DNA of 64,000 nucleotides from Rugamonas sp. A1-17 (GTDB lineage: Bacteria; Pseudomonadota; Gammaproteobacteria; Burkholderiales; Burkholderiaceae_D): positions 388,388-452,387 of the forward strand of contig JAJLPB010000004.1 of the NCBI GenBank assembly GCA_025548565.1, in the 5' to 3' direction. The position numbers were made by a program, and so were the translations under genes. The notes beneath the pieces were generated by a model, which saw only the letters and a list, made by a program, of their open reading frames with translations, had not been told where the DNA came from and did no database searches. This document shows, one piece after another, positions 37,287 through 47,077 of the stretch (its first letter is position 1; each line of letters begins with the position of its first letter).

Positions 37287-38435
37287 GTGAAAGCTGTCAT
37301 CAGTGCCTATGCCCGTTCGCCCTTCCACTTCGCCCGCAAGGGCAAGCTGGCCGAAGTCCGTCCCGACGACTTGGGCGCCCAGGTGGTGCAAGGCCTGATG
37401 CGGCGCACCGGGCTGGATCCCAAGCTGCTGGACGATGTGATCCTGGGCTGCGCCTATCCGGAATCCGCGCAGGGCAACAACCTGGCGCGCATCGTCTCGC
37501 TGCTGGCCGGCTTTCCGCACGAGGTGCCGGGCATGACCATCAACCGCTTCTGCGGGTCGTCGATGTCGGCCATCCACATCGCCGCCGCGCAGATCGAGGC
37601 GGGACTGGGCGAGGCTTACCTGTGCGTCGGCGTCGAGTCCATGACGATGGTGCCGCAGGGCGGCTACAACTTCTCGCCCAACCCGCAACTGCTGGCGCGG
37701 ACCGACGCCTACATCAGCATGGGCGACACCGCCGAAAACGTCGCCCGCAAATACGAGGTGTCGCGCGCCGACCAGGAAGTGCTGGCGTTCCAGTCGCACC
37801 GGAAGGCGGCCAGCGCCCGCGCAGCCGGCTTGCTGAACGATGAAATCGTCCCCATCGTCACCGCCGCCGGCGAAGTGGTCGCCGAAGACGGTTGCATCCG
37901 CCCCGGCACCACGGTCGAAGCGCTGGCGGCCCTGAAGCCGGTGTTCAATCCGGAGCACGGCGTGGTCACCGCCGGCACCTCGTCGCCGCTGACCGACGGC
38001 GCCTCGGCGGTGCTGGTCACCAGCGAAGCCTTCGCCCTCAAGCACGGCCTGAAACCCAGCGCGCGCATCGTCGCGATGGCGACGGTGGGCTGCGATCCGG
38101 CGCTGATGGGCATCGGCCCGATTCCGGCTACGCAGAAGGCGCTGAAGCTGGCCGGCCTGCAGGCGAGCGACATCGATGTGGCGGAGATCAACGAAGCCTT
38201 CGCCTCGCAGGCGCTGGCCTGCGTGCGCGAGCTGGGTATCCGGCCGGAGGTCTTGAACATCGATGGCGGCGGCATGGCCATCGGCCATCCGCTGGGCGCT
38301 ACCGGCGCGCGCATCACCGGCAAGGCGGCGGCGCTGCTGGCGCGCACCGGCGGCCGCTACGCGCTGGCCGCCCAGTGCATCGGCGGCGGCCAGGGCGTGG
38401 CGACGGTGCTGGAGAAGCTCACGCCGGCGGCTTGA
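37287..38435 (+). CDS. Acetyl-CoA acyltransferase (thiolase)
   Basis: A 382-residue thiolase. The nucleophile Cys is in NRFCGSSMSAIH (about residue 89), the catalytic His in GGGMAIGHPLGATGAR and the second Cys in AAQCIGGGQG. It starts with GTG at 37287, with AAAGGAG eight bases upstream; an upstream ATG in frame lies in the promoter of the divergent TetR gene. Thiolases condense or cleave acyl-CoA; whether this acts in beta-oxidation or PHB synthesis is not decided by the sequence alone. Confidence 0.93.
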   Translation: MKAVISAYARSPFHFARKGKLAEVRPDDLGAQVVQGLMRRTGLDPKLLDDVILGCAYPESAQGNNLARIVSLLAGFPHEVPGMTINRFCGSSMSAIHIAAAQIEAGLGEAYLCVGVESMTMVPQGGYNFSPNPQLLARTDAYISMGDTAENVARKYEVSRADQEVLAFQSHRKAASARAAGLLNDEIVPIVTAAGEVVAEDGCIRPGTTVEALAALKPVFNPEHGVVTAGTSSPLTDGASAVLVTSEAFALKHGLKPSARIVAMATVGCDPALMGIGPIPATQKALKLAGLQASDIDVAEINEAFASQALACVRELGIRPEVLNIDGGGMAIGHPLGATGARITGKAAALLARTGGRYALAAQCIGGGQGVATVLEKLTPAA

Positions 38436-38634
38436 CACCGAGCGGTTTTTTATCCACCATCACGGAGGTGCAATAAGCACAGTTACCAATTGAGGTTGCC
38501 CTCCCCCCAACGCTCGCTTCCCTGAGCCTATCCGCTGGACACAATGCCGCCGCAAGGGCGGCATGCTGGTTTGTGCCCGCGTCTTCCTTTTTTTTGCTGT
38601 ACATTTTCGGCGCCTGTGCGCTGAAGGAGTTCCC

Positions 38635-40116
38635 ATGATTTATGACGTCGTCATTGCCGGCGCCGGGCCGGTCGGCCTGTTCCTGGCTTGCGAATTGCGC
38701 CTCGCCGGCATCCCTGTGCTGGTGCTGGAGCGGGCCGAAGACCCGCACTCTCCCCTCAAGCGCCTGCCGTTCGGCATGCGCGGATTATCCGTGCCATCCG
38801 TCGAAGCCTTTTACCGGCGCGGCCTGCTGAACGACATCGCGCCGCCCGCTTCGCCGCAGCAGCGCCACCAGGCCGGCCATTTCGCCGGCATCCCGCTCGA
38901 CGCCGCCAACATCGACACGTCGCAATGGCCGTACCGCCTGCCCAATCCCGCCGATTCCAACTCGGCGGCCGACATGGAGCATATCGAAACAACGCTGGCC
39001 GCGCGCGCCGGCATGATGGGCGCGGAGATCCGGCGCGGCGCCGGCGTCGAAGACTTCGAGCAGTCCGGCGACGAAGTGGTTATACGGGCCGGCGGCCAAA
39101 CCATCCGCGCGCGCTGGCTCGTCGCCTGCGACGGCGGCCGCAGCACGGTGCGCAAAGCCGGCCGCTTCGCGTTCACCGGCACCGAACCGGAGTTCACCGG
39201 CTATTCGGTCCAGGTGGAGTTGGCCGATCCCGAAAAGCTGCGCATCGGCCGCCACTACACGCCGACCGGCATGTATTTCCAGTCCCGGCCCGGCACGATA
39301 GCGATGGTCGAATTCGACGGCGCCGCCGCCCACCGCACGCAGCCGCTCACGCTGGAGCTGGTGCAGGCGGTGCTGCGCCGCGTCTCCTGCACCGATGTCA
39401 CGCTGACGTCTCTCAACCTGGCGACCACCTGGACCGACCGCGCCTTCCAGGCGGCCAACTACCGCGACGGGCGGGTGCTGCTGGCCGGCGACGCCGCGCA
39501 TATCCATTCGCCGCTGGGTGGACAAGGACTCAACCTCGGACTGGGCGACGCGATGAACCTGGGATGGAAGCTGGCCGCCACCATCCGCGGCGCCGCGCCG
39601 GCCGGCCTGCTGGACAGCTATTCGAGCGAACGGCATCCGGTCGGCACGCAGGTGCTGGACTGGTCGCGCGCCCAGGTTGCGCTGATGCGTCCCAGCCCGC
39701 ACACGCGCGCACTGGAAGCCATCGTCCGGGACCTGATCGGCACGCGCGACGGCGCGACCTACTTCGCCGGCAGGGTCTGGGGTGTCGCGCTTCGTTACGA
39801 TGTGGGATGCAGCCACCCGCTGGCAGGCCGCAGCGCGCCCGATTTCGAACTGGGCGACGGGACGACGTTGGGTGAGCGGCTAGGCGCGGGGCGGGGCCTG
39901 CTGCTGGACTTCGACACGCGCAAGCCATGGCAGGCATGGGCAAGCCACTGGGACGACCGTATCGAATATGTCGCCAGCGGCGCCAGGGACACGCTGGGCC
40001 TGAGCGCAGTGCTGGTGCGCCCCGACGGATACGTGGCCTGGGCCGGCGAGACCAACCCCGACGAGGCGGAACTGGCCGATGCCGCGGCGCGCTGGTTCGG
40101 CGAACCGCAGCGGTAA
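38635..40116 (+). CDS. FAD-dependent aromatic monooxygenase (PHBH class)
   Basis: A 493-residue flavoprotein hydroxylase. FAD-binding motif VVIAGAGPVGLFLACELR at the N-terminus, the DG motif ACDGGRSTVRK near 165 and the GD motif LLAGDAAHIHSPLGGQGLN near 285. The C-terminal thioredoxin-like extension (from about 400) is typical of PheA/MhpA-like enzymes. AAGGAG precedes the ATG. About 200 non-coding bases separate it from the thiolase gene; they contain a 7-bp hairpin (TGCCGCC/GGCGGCA). Substrate unknown. Confidence 0.9.
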   Translation: MIYDVVIAGAGPVGLFLACELRLAGIPVLVLERAEDPHSPLKRLPFGMRGLSVPSVEAFYRRGLLNDIAPPASPQQRHQAGHFAGIPLDAANIDTSQWPYRLPNPADSNSAADMEHIETTLAARAGMMGAEIRRGAGVEDFEQSGDEVVIRAGGQTIRARWLVACDGGRSTVRKAGRFAFTGTEPEFTGYSVQVELADPEKLRIGRHYTPTGMYFQSRPGTIAMVEFDGAAAHRTQPLTLELVQAVLRRVSCTDVTLTSLNLATTWTDRAFQAANYRDGRVLLAGDAAHIHSPLGGQGLNLGLGDAMNLGWKLAATIRGAAPAGLLDSYSSERHPVGTQVLDWSRAQVALMRPSPHTRALEAIVRDLIGTRDGATYFAGRVWGVALRYDVGCSHPLAGRSAPDFELGDGTTLGERLGAGRGLLLDFDTRKPWQAWASHWDDRIEYVASGARDTLGLSAVLVRPDGYVAWAGETNPDEAELADAAARWFGEPQR

Positions 40117-40149
40117 AGCCAAGCTGACAGCCCGGCCGGGAACTAAGCT

Positions 40150-41616
40150 TTACTCGGCCAGCTCGATGCAGTTGCGGCCCATGCGCTTGGCGCGCTGCAG
40201 CGTGGCGTCGAGCCGGTCGAGGACCGTGGCGCTGCCCTCGTCCGCGCCCACCTGGGCCACGGCCAGGCTGACCACCACCTCGGCGTTGCGCGGCAGGTCC
40301 GCTTCGGCGATCGCCGCGCGCAGCTTTTCCGCCAGCCGCACGGCGTCGGCCGCCGTGGTATGGGTGGCGATCAGCAGGAACTCGTCGCCGCGCATGCGGG
40401 CCAGCAGGTCCGAGGTGCGCAGCCGGCCCTTGACGATGTCCGCCACCGCACGCAGCGTCGGGTCGCCGACCGGGGAACCGTATAAATCGTTTTCGGACTG
40501 GAAGCTGGCGACGTCGAACGACAGCGCCGCCAGCGGCAGGCCATAACGCCGTGCGCGGCGGATCTCGTTGTCCAGCATGTCCTCGCCGGCGCGGCGGTTG
40601 GCGGCGCCGGTGACGCTGTCGGTGGTGCTGATCAGCGAAATCTGGCCGGTCAGCTCTTCGTTCCGGTGCTTCAACTCGCTCATGCCCAGGCCGAAGCTGA
40701 CGAACTGCGCCAGGCTGGCGAAGCACGCGAACTGCTCGCGCGAGAACGTGATGTGACGGTCGAACATCAGGCAGATCGCGCCCAGTTCAGGGCTGCCCGG
40801 CTCGGTGCGCAGCGGCAGCGCCAGCACCATGCGCACGCCGCGGTCGTGCAGCATCATCGCCAGTTCGGGGTCGCCGGCTTTTTCCGGCGCATCCAGCAGC
40901 ACCATCTCGCCGCGCGCCACCGCCAGCAGCGGCGGGAACACCTCGCGCAGCGGCGATTGCAGCAGACGGTCGCGCCGCTGCAGCAGGCGCGCCAGATCCA
41001 GGTGGTTGCGCGATTCCTGCGCCACCAATTGCAAGTCGCCCCGCTCCTTCATGTGCAGCACGGCGGTATGCCGCACGCCGGGGAAATTGCACAGCGCCAG
41101 GCAGATCTGCGCCGACATCGATTCGACGGTATCGATGCCGCTCAGCGCCCGTTGCAGGCTGCGCTGCACGCCCAGCAGGTCGCGCAGTTCCTTTTCCTTG
41201 TCCAGCAAGGCCTGCTGCATGGCTGCGGCGGCATCGGCCGGCACCGCCAGCGCCTGTTGCACGGCCTGCTGCAGCTCGTCGCTGAGGACCGGGCAGATAC
41301 GGTAGTCGAACTGGCCGTAGGTCATCAGTTCCGGCAGCCAGGCGCTGTGCTCGTACGAACACAGCACCAGCACCGGCGCGCCCGCGCGGCCCCGTATCAG
41401 GGCGCCGACGCCCGCCAGTTCACTCAGCTGCTCATAGCCGTTCAGGTCCAGCACCAGCAAATCCACGTGGCGTTTGCCCAGCGCAGTGGCCGCGGCTTCG
41501 ACGTGCTCCGTCATGGTCAGCTGGGAGAACAGCTCCCCGCAGCAAGCCTGAAATTCCGAGCGCCGCTCGCCAGTGGCGTTAAAAAATACGCCTACGCTAT
41601 TGGTCCGGTCCGACAT
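40150..41616 (-). CDS. GGDEF protein with receiver-like and GAF-like regions
   Basis: A 488-residue protein. The N-terminal 130 residues fold like a receiver (VDLLVLDLNGYEQL, APVLVLCSYEHS) but lack the clear acidic pocket. A coiled coil follows, then a GAF-like domain (RHTAVLHMKERGDL to LGAICLMFD), then GGDEF. The active-site motif reads RMRGDEFLL, so it is RGDEF and not GGDEF; that variant is active in several known cyclases. The start MSDRTNSVGVF follows GGGAG. Likely a soluble diguanylate cyclase. Confidence 0.88.
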   Translation of the reverse strand: MSDRTNSVGVFFNATGERRSEFQACCGELFSQLTMTEHVEAAATALGKRHVDLLVLDLNGYEQLSELAGVGALIRGRAGAPVLVLCSYEHSAWLPELMTYGQFDYRICPVLSDELQQAVQQALAVPADAAAAMQQALLDKEKELRDLLGVQRSLQRALSGIDTVESMSAQICLALCNFPGVRHTAVLHMKERGDLQLVAQESRNHLDLARLLQRRDRLLQSPLREVFPPLLAVARGEMVLLDAPEKAGDPELAMMLHDRGVRMVLALPLRTEPGSPELGAICLMFDRHITFSREQFACFASLAQFVSFGLGMSELKHRNEELTGQISLISTTDSVTGAANRRAGEDMLDNEIRRARRYGLPLAALSFDVASFQSENDLYGSPVGDPTLRAVADIVKGRLRTSDLLARMRGDEFLLIATHTTAADAVRLAEKLRAAIAEADLPRNAEVVVSLAVAQVGADEGSATVLDRLDATLQRAKRMGRNCIELAE

Positions 41617-41826
41617 TATGTTACTCCCAGGCACTCTTTTAATGTTAAAAATATATCCCCGGCACTAGTGTGCCATAAAGTTCATAAAAAGCAATATTTT
41701 TTGCAATAGAGACCAGATAATTTCCACGAGCAACTTCTTTTGCGTGGCCGATATGCCGCATGTGTGAACGAGCGCACCGTCCCGGCGCGCGGCGGCGTAA
41801 ATACTGTCCGTTCGGAGGAAAATACC

Positions 41827-42834
41827 ATGGCAGACATTAAAAACCAACCAGATTCCGGCGCCGGCAGCATGCAGCGCGAAATCCAGCAGCGCCAGGACCA
41901 ATCCGACGCGCGCAGCAAGCAGGAGCCGCGCTCCAGCCAGCTCGGCGAGCGCCAGGGTCCGGTGCAGACCACGCAGCACGACTACCCCGGCACGCCGCTG
42001 CCGGCCCAGCATCTGGAAAAACCGGGGCTGGAGGGGGACATGCAGCTCAAGCCGGAATTCCTGGCGCCGGCCTACTGCGGCAGCGGCAAGCTCGATGGCA
42101 TGGTGGCCATCGTCACCGGTGGCGATTCCGGCATCGGCCGCGCGGTGGCCGTGCTGTATGCGCGCGAAGGCGCGGACGTGGCCATCGTCTACCTGAACGA
42201 GGAGAACGAGGACGCCAACGACACCAAGCGCTATGTCGAGGCCGAGGGCCAGAGCTGCATGCTGCTGCCCGGCGACGTGCGCGACCCGGCGTTCTGCCGC
42301 GACGCCGCCGAGCAGGTGCACGAGCGCTTCGGCCGGCTCGACATCCTGGTCAACAACGCCGCCTTCCAGGAACACGCGGCATCGCTCACCGACCTGACCG
42401 AAGAACGCTTCGACCTGACCATGAAGACCAATGTCTACGGCTACTTCCACATGGCCAAGGCGGTGCTGCCCTATTTGAAGCGGGGCGCGGCCATCATCAA
42501 TACCGGCTCGGTCACAGGCTTGAAGGGCTCGAAGCACCTGCTGGATTATTCGACCACCAAGGGCGCGATTCATGCGTTCACGATGTCGCTGGCGTCCAAC
42601 CTGCTGGAGCACGGCATACGGGTCAACGCCATCGCTCCCGGCCCGGTCTGGACGCCGCTCAACCCGGCCGACGCGCCGCCCGACAAGGTGGCGCAGTTCG
42701 GCGCCAGCACCGACATGCAGCGGCCCGCGCAGCCGCAGGAGCTGTCGCCGGCCTATGTGTTCCTGGCGGCGCCCTGCTGCTCCAGCTACATCACCGGGAT
42801 TGTGCTGCCGGTCACCGGCAGCGTCGGCGAGTAA
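41827..42834 (+). CDS. SDR-family oxidoreductase with N-terminal extension
   Basis: A 335-residue short-chain dehydrogenase of the general-stress type (YhdF/YdaD-like). The first 80 residues are polar and disordered-looking (NQPDSGAGSMQREIQQRQDQ). The Rossmann motif is TGGDSGIGRAVA, the active site is Tyr in DYSTTKGAIHAF, and the motif NNAAFQEHAAS is typical of this group. CGGAGG precedes the ATG. It is three bases from the Ku gene, so probably co-transcribed with it. Confidence 0.9.
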   Translation: MADIKNQPDSGAGSMQREIQQRQDQSDARSKQEPRSSQLGERQGPVQTTQHDYPGTPLPAQHLEKPGLEGDMQLKPEFLAPAYCGSGKLDGMVAIVTGGDSGIGRAVAVLYAREGADVAIVYLNEENEDANDTKRYVEAEGQSCMLLPGDVRDPAFCRDAAEQVHERFGRLDILVNNAAFQEHAASLTDLTEERFDLTMKTNVYGYFHMAKAVLPYLKRGAAIINTGSVTGLKGSKHLLDYSTTKGAIHAFTMSLASNLLEHGIRVNAIAPGPVWTPLNPADAPPDKVAQFGASTDMQRPAQPQELSPAYVFLAAPCCSSYITGIVLPVTGSVGE

Positions 42835-42837
42835 GCC

Positions 42838-43674
42838 ATGGCCGCGCGGGCGTTGTGGAAAGGCGCGATCAGCTTCGGGCTGGTGCACATTCCGGTCGAG
42901 ATGTATTCGGCCGTGCAGGAACACGAGCTGGATTTGACGATGCTGGACCGGCGCGACTTTTCGCCGGTCGGCTACAAGCGCTATAACAAGAACACCGGCA
43001 AGGAGGTCACCTGGGACGATATCGTCAAGGGCTACGAGTACCAGGACAATGAGTACGTGGTGCTGTCCGACGAAGACCTGAAGCGCGCCAACGTCGAGGC
43101 CACGCAGACCATCGATATCCTGACCTTCGTCGACGCGGGCGACGTGCCGCTGACCTACTTCGAGCAGCCCTACTACCTGGCGCCGTCGCGCGGCGGCGCC
43201 AAAGTATATGCGCTGCTGCGCGAGACCTTGCGCAAGGCCGGCAAGATCGGCATCGCCACGGTGGTGATCCGCACCAAGCAGCACCTGTGCGCGCTGGTCT
43301 GCGACGACGACAAGATCGTGCTGAACACGCTGCGTTATGCGAACGAGATCCGCAGCGCGGAGGAACTGAAGCTGCCGCCCGCCACGATGAAGGCGGCCGG
43401 CATCAGCGATAAGGAGCTGCAGATGGCGCTGTCGCTGGTCGAAGGCATGAGCGAGCCGTGGAAGCCGGAGCAGTACCACGACACCTACAAGGACGACGTG
43501 CTGGCGCTGGTGAAGAAGAAGGTGAGGGCCGGCCAGACCAAGACGATCACGACCGCCGAGCCGGAAAGCAAGGTGGCCAAGTCGTCCAACGTGGTGGACC
43601 TGGTGGCGCTGTTACAGGACAGCCTGGGCAAGCGGCCGGCCCCGAAGCGCCGGCGCACCAAGGCGGCCGCTTAG
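42838..43674 (+). CDS. ku: Ku protein, non-homologous end joining
   Basis: A 278-residue bacterial Ku homodimer subunit that binds DNA ends and recruits LigD. It opens ALWKGAISFGLVHIPVEMYSA and has the core segment GYEYQDNEYVVLSDEDLKR. The C-terminal tail is short and Lys/Arg-rich (KRPAPKRRRTKAAA), usual for DNA contact. It is next to an SDR gene and faces LigD, with a PEP-CTERM gene between them. Confidence 0.96.
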   Translation: MAARALWKGAISFGLVHIPVEMYSAVQEHELDLTMLDRRDFSPVGYKRYNKNTGKEVTWDDIVKGYEYQDNEYVVLSDEDLKRANVEATQTIDILTFVDAGDVPLTYFEQPYYLAPSRGGAKVYALLRETLRKAGKIGIATVVIRTKQHLCALVCDDDKIVLNTLRYANEIRSAEELKLPPATMKAAGISDKELQMALSLVEGMSEPWKPEQYHDTYKDDVLALVKKKVRAGQTKTITTAEPESKVAKSSNVVDLVALLQDSLGKRPAPKRRRTKAAA

Positions 43675-44360
43675 CGGCGGCGCCCTTTCCAGCCAAGTGC
43701 AGCCAGGCCGGCCAGCAGCATGGCGTAGGCTTCCGGCTCGGGAACCGGCGCCGGCATCTCCGTGACCGTCACCGAGGTCAGCGCGCCGTTCGCGCCCATC
43801 ATCGCGTGGGTCGCGTTGGAGGAATACGTGTAGTAGAAAGTCGACCGGTTAAAACTGGAGAAGTCCAATTGCCCCGGCATCGTCGCGGCCTCCAGGGCCA
43901 GGCCGGATTTGTCGAAGAAGCTCACCGCCATCATCTCCGACGCGAAGGCGTTGGCCGAGAGGCTGGCGATACCGAAGCTGTCCGCCCCGCCCAGCGTGGC
44001 GGCGTTATTGGCCACCTGCACATTGGTGCTGCTGTAGCTGGCGTCGCTCAAGGCGATGCTGCTGCCGCCGATGCTGGCGCCCAGCGTATTCAGCGCCGCA
44101 GGCGCCGAATACATGGCACTGCCGCCTCTGTTGCTGAACAAGCCGGTCGTGGTGTCGTAGCTGAAATGGCCGCTGATACTATCCCCGACCGATACCGTGC
44201 GGCCCGACAGGCTGCTCGAAGCGACCGGGCCGCCGTCGAACGTCAACGGCGAAAACTCGACCATTTCCTGGATTTTTGCAGTGAAATCAAATTGATAGAC
44301 GGCAGCTTGGGCGGAACCGAACAAGCTCAACCCGGCTAACAACATTGGCAGTTTTTTCAT
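43671..44360 (-). CDS. PEP-CTERM sorting-domain protein (229 aa)
   Basis: An exported protein: signal peptide (LPMLLAGLSLFGSAQAA), a beta-rich body and the C-terminal tripartite tail PVPEPEAYAMLLAGLAALG then KGRRR. The start of the mature part (VYQFDFTAKIQEM) is typical of PEP-CTERM surface proteins. The stop overlaps the Ku stop region on the opposite strand. Likely surface or exopolysaccharide-associated; the function of the body is unknown. Confidence 0.88.
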   Translation of the reverse strand: MKKLPMLLAGLSLFGSAQAAVYQFDFTAKIQEMVEFSPLTFDGGPVASSSLSGRTVSVGDSISGHFSYDTTTGLFSNRGGSAMYSAPAALNTLGASIGGSSIALSDASYSSTNVQVANNAATLGGADSFGIASLSANAFASEMMAVSFFDKSGLALEAATMPGQLDFSSFNRSTFYYTYSSNATHAMMGANGALTSVTVTEMPAPVPEPEAYAMLLAGLAALGWKGRRR

Positions 44361-44456
44361 CTGGCGGATCCTGGAATATGTGTCGATCCGTCATTAAAAC
44401 ATCAACAACAACTGTTGTCAATATTAAATAATAATTTAATTACAGAAATTAAAGAA

Positions 44457-46976
44457 TCAGGCCTTGCCGGGCTTGAACCCCATGGCGCGCATCGCCGCCG
44501 CGAGCCCCTTGGCGGACTTCGCGTAGTCGTCCCACGGCGCGTTGCCCACATCGAGCCGCGTGTGCACGTTGGCGACCGTCCACTGGTCGGCGCCGTGCAG
44601 CCCGTCCAGCTCATCCCACGCCAGCGGCACCGAAATGCCCAGGCCCGGACGGCTGCGCGCCGACCACGCGGCGACCGTGGTGGCGCCCCGCCCATTGCGC
44701 AGATAGTCGATGAAGATCTTGCCCACCCGGTTGCGCGGTCCGCTCTTCAACACGAAACGCTCGGGCACATGCTCCGCCATGTGGGCGACGATGGCTTGCG
44801 AGAAGTCCTTGACGTCGTCCCAACCGTAGCCCGGCTTGACCGGCACCACCACATGCAAGCCCTTGCCGCCGCTGGTTTTCAAAAAGGCCGGCAGGCCCAG
44901 TTGATCGAGGAAGGCGTGCATCAGCTGCGCCGCCTCCTGCATCTGCGTCCAGCTGACGCCTTTGCCGGGATCGAGGTCGAACACCATGCGGTTGGGTTTT
45001 TCGTAGCTGGACGCGTTGGCGTTTTGCGTGTGCAGCTCCACCACGTTCCACTGCGCGGCCGATAGCAAGCCCTGTTCGCTGGAGATTTCCAGCATCGGAG
45101 GGCGATCGGGATCGAGCGCGGGATCGAGCTGTTTAACACCGGGCAGCTTGTTGGTTTCGGCGTGTTTCTGGAAAAACAGTTCGCCGCCGACGCCGGCCGG
45201 CGCGCGCACCAGCGAGACGGGGCGGCCCTTCAGATGCGGCAGTATCAACGCGCCGACCAGCGCGTAGTAGCGCACCAGCGTGATCTTGGTGGCGCCGCTT
45301 TCTTTATCGATCACGCGGTCGGGATTGGTGACCTTGAGTGAGGCGGGCAGCTTGCCCTGCACTGTGCTTGCTGGCTGCATGTCTGTTTCCTCCTTCAGGT
45401 GGGCCGGCACTTCACGCACGATGGCGTCGGCTTTTTTATCCTTGCGCAGGCCCTTGAAGACCGCGTGGCGGATCGAACCCGAATGCGTCCATTCGCCGAA
45501 GCTGACCTCCGCCACCAGCGTGGGCTTGAGCCAGTGGGCCTTCTTCTCGATCTCGCGGCTGGGGGCGAACGGACTCTTGTCCGTCGCCAGCTTATCCATT
45601 TTGGCCTTGATGTCCTGCAGCGTGGCGGAGTTGAAGCCGCTGCCGACATTGCCGGCGTAGTGCAGCTTGCCGTCCTTGTCGTAAGTCCCCAGCAGCAGCG
45701 AGCCGAAACCGCTGCGCGAGCCTTGCGGATCGGTGTAGCCGCCGATGACGAATTCCTGCCGCTGGCCGCATTTGAGCTTGATCCAGCTGCCGCTGCGCCG
45801 CGCCGTGTAGACGCTGTCGCGCCGCTTGCCGATGATGCCCTCGAGGCCCATGCTGCATGCGGCGGCGATCATCTCCTGCGGCCCTGCGTCCAGCGCGGAA
45901 CTGAGGCGGACGGTGTCCGACGGCTTTTTATCGAGCAGCGCTTGCAGGATAGCGCGGCGCTGCTCCAATGGCGTGTGGCGCAGGTCGTGGCCATCGTGGA
46001 ACGGAATATCGAACAGGAAGTAGACGATATCGGCCGGGTTGTTTTCGTCGAAGGCGTTTTGCAGCAGGCCGAAGTCCGGGCGGCCGTTATCGTCGTGGAC
46101 CACGATCTCGCCGTCGTACCAGCCGCTGGGCAGCTTCATTTTGGCGATGGCCGCGTGCAGTGCCTGCAAGCGGTGCGTCCAGTCGTTGCCGTTGCGCGTG
46201 ATGAGGCGTATGTCCTTGCCATCGATCCGGGTGAGCAGGCGATAGCCGTCGAATTTGATTTCGAACAGCCAGTCTTCGGGCGACGAGGGCGGGCCATCGA
46301 CCAGCGTCGCCAGTTGCGGCGACAGCGTCTCCGGCAGGCCGGCGGCGGGCGCCTCCGACAAGGCGGCTTTCAGTACCGGGGCTGCTTGCGCCGCGCCGCG
46401 CGCGCGATGACCCTGGCCCCGACCCGCTGGCGGCAGCGCTTTGACGGAGTCCGGCATTTCGTCCACCACGCTGAACTCGGCCGCGGGCCGCGCGTAGTCG
46501 TCCTTCTCCTTGATCAGCAGCCAGGGCTCCTGCTTCTCGCCCTTGCCCTTCATGCGCACCAGCGCCCAGCGGCCGTGCATCTTGTGACCCGACAGCTCGA
46601 ACTTCAGGTTCCCCTCCGCCAGCGCCTTGCGCGGATCACCCAACGGCGTCCACACGCCGCGATCCCAGATAATCACCCTGCCCGCGCCGTACTGTTTGGG
46701 CGGTATGGTGCCTTCGAAATCGTTGTACGAAATCGGATGATCCTCGACATGCACCGCCATGCGCTTGTCGTGCGTGTCGTAGCTGGGGCCTTTAGGTACG
46801 GCCCAACTGACCATCACGCCATCGAGCTCCAGCCGGAAATCGTAGTGCAGCCGGCTGGCCCAGTGTTTTTGAATGACGAAGGCGCGCGCCTCACCACCCT
46901 CCTCGCCCCCTTCGGCCGGTTCGGGCGTGATCGCGAAATTGCGCTTGGACTGGTAGAGATTGAGCTGATTTCCCAT
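44457..46976 (-). CDS. ligD: DNA ligase D (phosphoesterase-ligase-polymerase)
   Basis: An 839-residue multidomain enzyme for end joining. The 3'-phosphoesterase domain comes first (about 1-160, FVIQKHWASRLHYDFRLE), then the ATP-dependent ligase with adenylated Lys in LFEIKFDGYRLL (about 240). The OB domain follows, then the primase-polymerase domain (RPVSLVRAPAGVGGELFFQKH, FDLDPGKGVSW, SGGKGLHVVVP). This domain order (PE-LIG-POL) is found in many beta-/gammaproteobacteria. All catalytic motifs appear intact. Works with Ku, encoded 0.8 kb away on the other strand. Confidence 0.96.
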   Translation of the reverse strand: MGNQLNLYQSKRNFAITPEPAEGGEEGGEARAFVIQKHWASRLHYDFRLELDGVMVSWAVPKGPSYDTHDKRMAVHVEDHPISYNDFEGTIPPKQYGAGRVIIWDRGVWTPLGDPRKALAEGNLKFELSGHKMHGRWALVRMKGKGEKQEPWLLIKEKDDYARPAAEFSVVDEMPDSVKALPPAGRGQGHRARGAAQAAPVLKAALSEAPAAGLPETLSPQLATLVDGPPSSPEDWLFEIKFDGYRLLTRIDGKDIRLITRNGNDWTHRLQALHAAIAKMKLPSGWYDGEIVVHDDNGRPDFGLLQNAFDENNPADIVYFLFDIPFHDGHDLRHTPLEQRRAILQALLDKKPSDTVRLSSALDAGPQEMIAAACSMGLEGIIGKRRDSVYTARRSGSWIKLKCGQRQEFVIGGYTDPQGSRSGFGSLLLGTYDKDGKLHYAGNVGSGFNSATLQDIKAKMDKLATDKSPFAPSREIEKKAHWLKPTLVAEVSFGEWTHSGSIRHAVFKGLRKDKKADAIVREVPAHLKEETDMQPASTVQGKLPASLKVTNPDRVIDKESGATKITLVRYYALVGALILPHLKGRPVSLVRAPAGVGGELFFQKHAETNKLPGVKQLDPALDPDRPPMLEISSEQGLLSAAQWNVVELHTQNANASSYEKPNRMVFDLDPGKGVSWTQMQEAAQLMHAFLDQLGLPAFLKTSGGKGLHVVVPVKPGYGWDDVKDFSQAIVAHMAEHVPERFVLKSGPRNRVGKIFIDYLRNGRGATTVAAWSARSRPGLGISVPLAWDELDGLHGADQWTVANVHTRLDVGNAPWDDYAKSAKGLAAAMRAMGFKPGKA

Positions 46977-47077
46977 ACCGCCAGTCTACCCTACACAACG
47001 GCCGTTTCCGTGCGGTGGCGTACGTCAACTCAACGCAGGTAAGATGAGCGCTGATATTTCTCTTTTTCCTGCTAACC

